In this document: in pieces, positions 13,389-22,833 of the stretch
Layout of the letters: each line of letters begins with the position of its first letter
Position numbering within the stretch: the stretch's first letter is position 1
DNA from: Azolla caroliniana
Lineage: Eukaryota; Polypodiophyta
Direction of reading: 5' to 3'
DNA length: 64,000 nucleotides
Assembly (NCBI GenBank): GCA_043228905.1
Contig: JBHGNT010000005.1
Coordinates: forward strand, 4,526,001-4,590,000
The notes under the pieces: generated by a model
The model's input: only the letters and a program-made list of their open reading frames with translations
What the model was told of the DNA's origin: nothing
Databases searched by the model: none
Translations under genes and position numbers: made by a program

Positions 13389-15151
13389 ACCATGGTAATG
13401 GTGGTCAAAACAACTTTCTACATTAAAAAAGGTAAAAGGAGTGACGTTTCTTCCATTGGCGTACAACCCAACCAACTTTTGTATTGTTTTTAGCTTTATC
13501 AAGGCTAACCTTTATGTTTAAATAATTAATGAAGTTGTCGATAAACTATTGGTTGTCTACATATGTTTTTCAATACTGGCAAAGTTGGCATATTGACGAC
13601 ATTCTTCTTTCAATTGCAACTTTTATTACTAGCCATTACTACAAATAATTGTTATCATTCTAACGAATACTTTCTTAGCAACAAGTGTGCATGATCTCAG
13701 TCTAAAAACATGAATTTTTAACACCATATCAAACCCAACACGTTAAGTGTGGACCATGCAGTTGCATTTTGTTTCAATTGGGAGCTTTAAAATTAGTGTG
13801 ATCAAAGTCTCATCAACATGGCAATATCTTTTGGGTTTGAATGACAAAATGGTTGAATTGGAAGTGATGGCCAAGAAGCCCCACCACCCATGTGAACAAA
13901 CCTACAAACTAGTGCACACTTTTGTATTTTAGTAGAAGCCATATTCTATATCTATTACATTCATCCTCTACGAAAAATATCACATTGGCATTGTTAGTAA
14001 GTGTGAATGTGGTCTTTGGGAGGCAATGGTGTGGAAATTGTAAAAAAAAAACATATGCATCGGCTTATAAAGTTTGATAAGGGTTTGTATACATGTTGTG
14101 AAGTTCATGTCGTGTTGATGTTTATGTCTTGACTCTACACTCAAACCATTTGATGATACATTGACTCAATCATGCATGGACTTCATAGTTTGCCTTACTT
14201 TCACACTTAGAAATTATGAATCCATTGTGGGCACATAATCACTTTGGTAAGAAGATATTGACATATTGTCAACCCTATATTTTATATGTACTCTCACAAA
14301 AGTAACTAAGACAACTAAATGTAGCATGCAAGCAAATGTAAGCAAGTGCACATGGTTGGGACAGAGAATTGATAGAAAACATAAAAAGGTCAAAACTACA
14401 AAATTATTGTTAGAAGAGAATGCAAGAAATAATGTTCAAAATTGGTGACAATAAGGCAGTAAATGCAATGGCTAATGATAAAATAACATAATGCCTATTG
14501 CCATATGATATGTTAATGCTAGATGATTCTATATGATAAATCCAAGAATAATTGTGGGGGAGTTGTGGCAAATTGTGGCATTCAATAAAAAAGTTCAATG
14601 ATAAGGTGTAATGAGGGCAACAATTGTGATATTCAGTGCAAGAGTTCAATGAGAGACCATAATGAGGGAGTAGCGGTTGTAATTTACTTCCGTTTTCGTT
14701 GGTAAAAAAGACAAGTTGCATTTTATTACACTGAGAGATGTAATGAGATTTCTATATATAAGATACATAGGTGAGGCATTGTTGGCAATCCACCTTTAGA
14801 GATGTACAACAATGTTGTTAAAATATAAATAACACCCCTCCTACTAAGGACAATATCAAAACTACCAAGCTGAAATTAAAAACATTTGTCGCCCTCTCTA
14901 TTCTCAATTCGACTAGCTCTCTAAATCACGTCTCCCTCTCCCTCTCTAAAATCATAACTCCATTATTGTAAATTAGAACTCTATCCTATCCTCTTGTTAG
15001 CCATCCCCACCAATGCTTCCATATGACTTAGTTTGTGAGTTTGAGCATCACACTTCTATCCCTCAGCTCCAACTCTAATCCCCACCTTTTCAACCCTCGC
15101 ATATACCTACATACATTAGCAAACTGATTGAACATTGAGTGTCACTTACCA

Positions 15152-15156
<5 letters not shown>

Positions 15157-15187
<31 letters not shown>
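15157..15187. repeat. (AC)n microsatellite
   Basis: About 15 CA units, about 100 bases from a tRNA-like sequence. Confidence 0.95.
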
Positions 15188-15188
<1 letters not shown>

Positions 15189-15284
15189 CATGAACTTGAT
15201 AAGTGACATCGAGGTGACACTAAAATCTATCAAGTAGCTTTCTTAACATGCTCTTTTCGTTCTTCTATCAACACTGTAATATCT

Positions 15285-15360
15285 TTATTGCTTTTGAACC
15301 AGTGACCCTGATGTTGTAAACCACATGTTTCGCCACTCAACCAAAGGCTAAATGATCCGG
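15285..15360 (-). mobile_element. tRNA-like sequence (SINE head), minus strand
   Basis: On the minus strand, a box A-like motif (tagcctttggttgagtgg, complement of 15333-15350) is followed about 33 bases later by a box B-like motif (ggttcaaaagc, complement of 15290-15300). The spacing fits a tRNA-derived Pol III promoter. It does not fold into a convincing functional tRNA as far as I can see, so a SINE head is more likely. It lacks the 3' signature of the other family. Confidence 0.5.
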
Positions 15361-16980
15361 AGTTGGTAAAACATACCATTTGTGTTAGTGCACCACAATG
15401 AGGGCAATATATGTAATGTTTTAGCACTACATTGGGAAATAAGGGAAGTTATCGTTTATCTCTATCAAATGAATGACAATTTTGTGTCTACTCGTTAACA
15501 AACAAGAACGTTATTATGTAACACTTTTGTGCTACGTTGAGAAAGTGGGCATGGCAATAAGAGGCAATTACATGACACAATGCACCAATAAGTTCATCGA
15601 CGATGACTTCTTATAAGATTGTATATGTTTCATGTGAGTTAATATGTGCAACCTTATATACGAGGCGAATGCTTTGAAATGATAGTGGCAATCCTTTCAC
15701 ATAGTGCATCGACATCATTGGGTCAATTCCTATTGTTCTTACAAGTTCATACATCTAGAAACAAGGAAAGAAAGAGTTCACAGTGGGGAAAAGCAAAAAC
15801 AAAGGGAGATTTTCCATTTCTTTATCCATAGGAAACAAATAAGAAGCTTCCATGGAAAAAGCTTGAAGGAGAATAATAATGTCAAGACCCTTTGATTCTT
15901 ACCCCGGGAGAAAGAAGAAAGGTTCCTTCTCCTTTTTCTTCACAAGGAAAAACCTTCCATCAAGGATTTTCCCTCTTCCTTTGAATACACGGAGAAAACA
16001 AAATGAGAAAAACCATGAAAGAATACAAACACAAGTCACACTTTTCTGTGTATTTTTCCTTTTTTGATCGATGAAAAACTAGAGAATCATTGCATATGCT
16101 TTCTTTCTTTATTGGCCACTTTTCTATTATCCTAAAGTGTGTGTATGTATGAATGGATGGATGATATGACACACCACAATATTATTACATGTTAGGATGT
16201 TTACACGGCTTTGTTATGGTACGAGGAGTGAGAGTGAACATTATTTGCATGTTTGCATGCGGAGTTTGTGTATACACTATCATCCCTTCGTACCTTACAC
16301 GTGTCTTTTGATGATCTAAGTGAGCATACCACATATGATGGCACTGCATTACAAACATGGCTTCACATTCTCTCATCTCCCTTAAATGATAAGAGAGACC
16401 AAAACATAAATGCACCATCACTATATCACTGCTATTGTGACTTTGTATCCTAATTTGTACCTTCTAAATTATACGGGAGAACAAACGGCATGTCGCCACA
16501 ATGCAAAAATAGGATGCACTTTACTACTGAGTTGTAAACTCATGGCCAATGCCATAACTTGATTGTTTACCAATCACCCCATGTGGTATATGTATCATGT
16601 ATCACTTAGGCACATGGATCCATGTGACAATCATTCAATGCTTCTGCACATGATAATGCCCAATAAAGAGCATTAGTCCTTGTAGGCCACTAGAAGCCAG
16701 TGACAAGTGAGAAGGGCTTTGTGCGACACACATCACTTTCTCTCTATCGTTTATGGATGGTAAACACAAGGAGCGCCAATGGCCCCCGCCACAACGTTGC
16801 AACATATGGAATAGAAGGCAAACAACTTAAACAATAATTGAGAAGGTGGGTGATCCACCTATCAAGTCTAGCATGTAATCGAAACCGGTCGTGCCCAACT
16901 GGAAAAAGCTCCGAATGCATTCGATATAAGGGAGATAGATAGATTGTATTATCGTCTTCGGAGATCAAATATGACCTATG
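15361..16980. other. Gene-free intergenic region
   Basis: No gene is supported. The open frames present are short, overlapping and lack recognisable motifs. Confidence 0.5.
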
Positions 16981-16995
16981 AGCGATACGCTGGAA

Positions 16996-17094
16996 GGGAA
17001 GAGAGAGAGAGAGAGAGGTGAGGAAGTTGGCTTTCAAACCCACAACGGAGTGCTTGTAGTGCTGACAACTTACCACTAGGGTAAGATACGATAA

Positions 17095-17140
<46 letters not shown>
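16996..17140 (+). mobile_element. SINE copy of the 601-985 family with AG tracts
   Basis: An AG tract (about 17001-17016) precedes a box B-like ggctttcaaaccc, and the family 3' signature cttaccactagggtaag is intact at 17069-17085, followed by an A/T-rich tail. A 40-base AG microsatellite (17101-17140) follows the tail. Box A is not evident. Confidence 0.55.
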
Positions 17141-17142
<2 letters not shown>

Positions 17143-17164
17143 CCTCCTCTTCTCTGGCAAGTTC

Positions 17165-17550
17165 CAACTAACACTTTACTAAGCAAAAAGAAAAGGAAAA
17201 AAGCAAAACAGAGGAACAGAGTACATACATTATTTATATAATGTATATGCATATATCATGTACTCTGTTCTTCCTCTGTTTTACTAACAAAAGAGAAAAA
17301 AGAAAAAAGAAAAAAGAAAACCAGAGGAACAGAGTACATGACATACATATATATACATACTGATATATGTACATTATTTATATATGTATATACATATATC
17401 ATGTACATACTCTGAGGAACAGAGTACATGACATATGTACATATTTACATATACATATTGATATAATGTATGTAGTCTCTTCCTCTGCTTTACTAAGCAA
17501 AAAGAAAAAAGACGAAGAAAAACAGAGGAGCAGAGTACATGATATATGTA
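17165..17550. repeat. Nested direct and inverted repeat cassette upstream of BTB gene
   Basis: The word cagaggaacagagtaca recurs, with variants, near 17209, 17322, 17413 and 17524, each time next to an A-rich stretch or a TA/CA-rich spacer. An inverted form (tgtactctgttcttcctctg) at about 17259-17278 pairs with the first copy, making a long imperfect hairpin from about 17205 to 17282 (arms of about 22 bases, 3-base bulge). Confidence 0.75.
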
Positions 17551-17689
17551 TGTATAACAAGGGGAACAACTACCACTTGTTTCCTCAACCCCTCCCTACC
17601 CCTCAGTAGCTGACATTTATTCTTCACAAAAGAAAACAGACAACAAGGGAGGACCTTTTTTCTAAGCATATTTCCTGTTTGCCTTTTCC

Positions 17690-17694
<5 letters not shown>

Positions 17695-17726
<32 letters not shown>
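17695..17726. repeat. (TATC)n microsatellite
   Basis: About eight uninterrupted tetranucleotide units, about 470 bases upstream of the BTB start codon. Confidence 0.95.
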
Positions 17727-18144
17727 GCAAAGACAAAAGAAAACAAAACCCTAGATAAAAGAGAAAGAGAAATATGTCCCATTACAGAGCTAGCCTAGCC
17801 TAGCTGTACTCCAGAAATTTCTTTTCATTTCATTGCAAAACTCTGTTACATTCCATTTCTACAATTTGTTTTCCTTTGCCTTTGTGTTTTTGGCGTTGGA
17901 TCATTCCATTTCTATCAGATTTGTGTATAATCTCCATTAGGTTTTTATGTGGGTATCTAAAAACATAGCCTTTTTCTTCTACATATATGTGGGTTTAGTT
18001 TTCTGGTATTTTGGGCAACATTTTTGCCCGATATCTGGAGGCGATCCATTGATGTAGTAAGAACAGAGGACAGAGAATATATATGTATACACAGCTCCCT
18101 ATATAATATAGCTGTCTGTAGAAGTGCTTGATTTGGTGGACATT

Positions 18145-18156
18145 ATGGCTCCTTGA
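18145..18156 (+). promoter_or_regulatory. Candidate four-codon upstream ORF (Met-Ala-Pro-stop)
   Basis: ATG GCT CCT TGA ends 41 bases before the chosen start codon of the BTB gene. It counts as an upstream ORF only if transcription starts before it, which the sequence does not show. Confidence 0.35.
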
Positions 18157-18197
18157 TTTGTTCTGATCTATTGAACGTATTGTTGGGAAGTTTTCTG

Positions 18198-20557
18198 ATG
18201 GATATGCATAAGCGTGAGGCATTGGTGCGAACCAAATTGCTAGGAACATGGTGTTGCATTAGTAGGCCCTCGCCTATTAATGTGCTGCCATATCAAACAG
18301 CATCAACCGGAGTGCCTTGCAAACACCAGAGTAAGGCCCAGATGCAGGAACTAGAGAAGAAAAATCACAAAAGCAAAGCCTCAGAACAAAAAGAAAAAAA
18401 GAATCCTGAAGGTCGCACCCCAAACACGAGATCGGAGAAGCTAAAAAAGCTTGGTCCTGATGGAAACAAAGGTGTCAGAAAAGATGTCCTTAAGACTGGC
18501 GAGGTCGGGGCGTTAATAAAGCAAGGATTCATCAGCAGGACAAACCTCGATATTAAAAAGCCTCCCGATATGTTATCTCCTTCAGATGACCAACATACAA
18601 ATCGAGGGGTGGTTGGGCCAGCCATTGTGTCCGAATCACCACCAAAGTACTCGAATTTTGCCTCATTTGTTAGCGATGGCCTTGCGATGAATGACATTGT
18701 TACTTCTACGTTTGATAACAAAAAGGCGGCATCAACATTATATGACATGATTTCTCAATACGAAGATCGCGAGGGGATGATCCAAGGACGATCCCTTCCG
18801 AAATCTAATGTCCAGAGGCACTCCAAACCACCTTTGGGTTCGAGCCTGGGCACTGGAACATTTCGATTTAATGACCCCTCCTCTTGTGATGTGAAACTTA
18901 CTTTGAAAAGCCGAGAAGGTACAACTAGCTCTAGTCTTGCTGTCTTTGTTCATAGCCAAATACTAGCGACCCAAAGTAAGTTTTTTGCGACCAAGTTCAA
19001 CGATTTGGGATTGAACGAGAATGGGGAGGTTCCTCGTCTCATCGAGATTTCCGATTGTGATAATGTTGAGATGTATGTTGAGACACTGCGGATGATGTAC
19101 TCTAATGACATGAAAAAATCACTGGTTAAAGAGACTGTTTCCCGAGTTCTAAGCATTTTGAAGGTACATTACTTATACCTGAGTTTAAAATGTATGGCAT
19201 ATGGTGTTGGACTTCAAATTGTATCGGCTTGAGTGGTAGATTTGTTACAATTTCACTAACATTTGGGAACTTTTGGCATTACATTGAGAAATTCTGACTA
19301 TTTCCCAAATGGCTTATTTTTAAACTATAATTTGAGATTTTTTGTTTATTTTTTACTTAAAACTTTTTGAAATATATGTGTAACTCAAAGCAAGCTAAAA
19401 ATGCAATGGAAAGTTGAAGGATTAGCCTATGTAATCGTTTAGAGCTTTATAGGAGTCTGTGTAAGCTCTTGATATTTGGCTGGACATTCAGATAAGTGCT
19501 TGTAATAAGTGGACAAGGATCAGGAGACATAATGAAGATGGTGAACAACCAAATTCCTCAATATTTGTTTCTTTGACAGGTATGTACAAGTATAGTCTTT
19601 CAAGTAGGTGTGGCCGCTTGCCTTGAGTATCTGGAAGCAGTTCCATGGGGTGAAGATGATGAGGAGAATGTAACATCACTCCTTAATGAACTTCAACACT
19701 CGGAGAAGATCGGTGCCAGAGAAGCTCTTCAGAGGCTTTCTACTGAAGATCTAACTGGTTCCAAAGATGTATTGATTAGCCTATTGCATCTTGTGACCAA
19801 AGCGACCGATGAAAAGGCAAGAAGAGAGATGAAGACCTTAGTTTCGAAAATGCTACGAGAGAACACAGCCCAAGGTCTATCATCAGGAGCCACTTCTGTT
19901 GATGATTTGAGCAAAGAAAGCATATATGAGTCATGTCGTGCATGCACAAACGCTCTGCTAGAAATTTTTAATCAAGCATCGAATCCCGAAGTGTCAGGCA
20001 AAATGGGTGGTGATCGAGGGGTGCTTATTGCTCAAATCACAAGACAAGCAGACAATTTGAACTGGCTCTTGGAGATCATGATTGACAGACAGATAGCTGA
20101 CGATTTTGTCAGGATTTGGGCGTTTCAGACAGATCTTGCCATGTCACACCGCCAGGTTCCGATTGTGTTTGGTCGATACGAAGTGAGCCGCGTGACAGCC
20201 AGCCTATGTGTCGCACTTGGGAAAGGCCATGTGTTGGCACCAAAGGAGGTTAGATTTATGTTACTGCACAATTGGCTACAACCTCTTTTCGATGACTTTG
20301 GATGGATGCAAAGGGCATGTAAGGGTCTAGATAGAAAGGTCGTGGAGGATGGGATTAGTCAAACCATCTTGACACTCCCTCTTAAACAGCAACAGGTGAT
20401 GATGTTAGCTTGGTTCGACAGGTTCCTTAAGAATGGTGATGACTGCCCAAATTTGCAACGGGCATTCGAGACTTGGTGGAGGCGAACATTCATTCGAACT
20501 TCAATGGAGCGCATGTTTTTTCCACTAGAGACACCACCTGTGATTACCAAAGATTGA
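18198..20557 (+). CDS. BTB/POZ domain protein (At1g63850/At5g60050-like)
   Basis: Probably a substrate adaptor for CUL3 ubiquitin ligases; that role is inferred from the BTB fold, and the target is unknown. Two exons, 18198-19163 and 19580-20557, join in phase to give 647 residues. The first 200 or so residues are Lys/Ser-rich and low complexity. The BTB core spans about residues 230-325 (FVHSQILATQSKFFATKF). The C-terminal half carries plant-family signatures: LEYLEAVPW, LNWLLEIMIDRQIADDF, GRYEVSRVTA, FDDFGWMQRA and FETWWRR. The in-frame stretch upstream of 18198 has no ATG before a stop at 18129, so this Met is the best start. A TATATAA-like word lies about 95 bases upstream. The family name is confident; the function is not. 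Confidence 0.87.
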
Positions 20558-21420
20558 GGGCTTTTGGAATCTATGTAGGGTAAATCAAATATAGTGTGAT
20601 AAAGCCTGTGGTGGTGGGGATTGAAGAAAATTTATGGTTCGTGTGTGATTTGTAGGAGGGACATCTTCTCCTCAATCTCGGTATATATATTTATATATAT
20701 TCCTTTTAGGGGGCCTTCCTCATGTAAATTAGAGTATTTTCCTGGTATCCAAATGTAGAACAAGCACACATGTCAAAGATGGATATGTACCGTTGGCAAA
20801 CTAATCAAAAGATTAGTGTGTATTGGATAAAAAGGCCAATGCATGTTCTTTTTGCAAACATATCCGGTGGATTTGTCAACAATTTATTCATGCATTTGTA
20901 GACAGACTTTTGGGATCGTGATGCATTAGAGCAAACAGAAAACTTTTATGCATGGTATTGGTCACCATGAAGGATATAGAAATGGTTGCAGTCTTCTTGC
21001 AAGACCTGTAAATTAAGAACACTTTTTTTCTGGTTTTTCCTAGAAGCTAACAACACATCAAGATGGATATAGGTGGATTCTAGAATCGGATATATGTAGA
21101 TTTTGTAACAATATGCAATGAATTTGTAATAAAGATTCCACACATTTTTATTTTGTGATTTGAGAGTAATCTCTTGTAGGGGGAGCCCCATAATAATACC
21201 AGAATGCAAACATGCTAGAGGAAATGTTGGAGGTGGCGGGGTTGTTCAATTACTCCTTAATTATGTATAGCCACCCTAAGTTCTATTTAACTTTGATGAA
21301 CAAGATCTTGTGGTAAAATGGAAAAAGAGCTAGAAAAACTGTTAAAACTGATCAGCAGAGACCAATAACTGTAGATTGTTTGTGATTTTTGGCAGATAAA
21401 GTATCCACATCTTCAACTAA
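20558..21420. other. 3' flank of BTB gene, no gene seen
   Basis: It contains the probable 3' untranslated region and AT-rich spacer. I see no second gene. Confidence 0.5.
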
Positions 21421-21429
21421 GTATATATA

Positions 21430-21610
21430 AATTAGATGTCCTCAACTCTGTGGCTCAGGACACTTCATGGTAGATGAGGTATTGAATGCATGGGCGTGTG
21501 ATTAGAGTGCACCATTCCATGTGAGTCCTAGAACAAAGAATTGGGTCACATCTTATGAAGCTCATCATCTTGAAACTAAAGACGTAGAGAATTCTCACCA
21601 ATGTGCAATG
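21430..21610 (+). pseudogene. Decayed copia-like retrotransposon fragment
   Basis: One frame near 21491-21559 reads WACD-stop-SAPFHVSP followed by KNWVTSYE. This resembles the protease region of Ty1/copia polyproteins (D-S-G-x-x-x-H-x-C-P, then a W and TYE). Just upstream, CGSGHF resembles a worn zinc knuckle. A TAG stop sits inside the motif, and no long open frame or LTR pair was found, so it is a remnant if it is real. Confidence 0.4.
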
Positions 21611-21895
21611 GCAGTGGCCATTGGATCCCCATCACATTATATAGTTTGGCAGATATGAAGTAGTTCATATCATAAGATGTTTGGGCATGCTCTTGAATTG
21701 GCAAAGAGCTTGACGTTGAAGAGCAATTTCGTGCAATAATAGAAGGTTCTAGTAAGTCATGGGATAAGTAGTAGGATTGTCTAAAAGGAGTTAGTTGTTG
21801 GAGGAGATCCTCTTCAAAAGAACATTGATGATCAAATAGATCTCCTTTCTTTGTAGACTTGTATTGTAGTTTTAATATATTTCTTTTCCTTTCGA

Positions 21896-22069
21896 AGTCT
21901 ACTTACTCTATTGTCACCTATTCGCTACACGGTTCTTTTTCTACCGGAATACATTTTGCAACATAGTCTTGCCATAAGTTTTCGCTAGGACCCACCTTGC
22001 CTTGCGTATTCTACTAACTCTATTTTCGCCTATTCGCGATGATTCTCCCTATACCTGACTGAATACATT
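21896..22069. repeat. Imperfect direct repeat of about 60 bp
   Basis: Segments 21896-21955 and 22010-22069 share tctact(t/a)actctatt, cctattcgc and a(c)tgaatacatt words in the same order. Each ends at gaatacatt. The unit could be part of an LTR or a decayed element. Confidence 0.5.
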
Positions 22070-22517
22070 ACATTTCATAGTTTTGTTATTTGAATAGATG
22101 TCAAGAGGGTTGTGGCTATATCTACCTCACATAGTTCAACCTTTGGATTAGCCAACTTAGGGGCTGAGTTATGTCCCAACCTACCTACACCCAAGAAGCC
22201 GAGGGAGACACTTTTGTCACTGAAAATTATGTATGGATTTGTCGTGCTCATCATGGAATTTCCCCCAAGGGTCACCAGCCATATAGAAGAAAAACAATGG
22301 ATGGTGACATCAAGCAATGTCTTCAAAAGGAATGGAGATGAAACTATATGGACCTTAGCATCATCGTTACCGAGTTGTCACACATATATGTGAAAGGTAG
22401 CCTCTCGCTCATCGACTAAACTATGTTTTGGACCACACCGATTGCCGGTAGGGAATGCCTTACCCACGAAATCACTAGGCTCGACCGCCCATCAACACGA
22501 CACGCATACAATTGGTC

Positions 22518-22708
22518 TTTTATCATAATTAGCTTACCCTAGTAGTAAGTTGTTAATCTACAAGCGGTGGGTCTCTATAATAGTGTCCATTCATATCCTC
22601 TTAGTTTAGTAGATGAATGTAGAGGTCCTCTTAATTTACTAGATGCCATTGTGGAATGTAGAGGTTGAAGCCATGACCATCCATCTCTCTCTCTTTCTCT
22701 TTCTATCC
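22518..22708 (-). mobile_element. SINE copy of the 601-985 family, inverted
   Basis: Read on the minus strand, an AG-rich tract (complement of about 22683-22705) is followed by ggtcatggcttcaacctc (box B-like) and cattccacaatggcatcta. It ends in the family 3' signature (complement of 22533-22549) and an A/T-rich tail. A partial internal duplication (gaatgtagaggtcctctta and a variant) is present. It lies directly upstream of the PPR gene. Confidence 0.55.
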
Positions 22709-22833
22709 CTGTCTATCATTGTGGATCATGAAGGAATGGGACAGATCGTTCATCATCAGTAGAACATGGAAATGAAGCAAAGGAAAGCCATCGCACAAAA
22801 CAGAGCGGCGCACCTCACATTTCCTCCCCCACC

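Larger units (their letters stand above)
8911..15280. other. Gene-free intergenic region
   Basis: No open frame resembles a known protein, and no exon series with matching splice phases was found. It contains an (AC)n microsatellite at 13351-13386, a T-run near 9211, a short hairpin at about 11431-11460 (tgtcggtatt with aatacccgaca) and an (AC)n tract at 15157-15187. The remainder is AT-rich sequence, probably decayed transposon DNA. Confidence 0.6.

Noticed and set aside
16744-17167. Minus-strand frames with Leu-Ser runs
   Set aside because: Produced by the AG tracts of a SINE copy; no conserved motif outside the tract.
18153-18197. In-frame extension of the BTB protein upstream of Met at 18198
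   Set aside because: It would start at TTG; no ATG is present before the in-frame stop at 18129.
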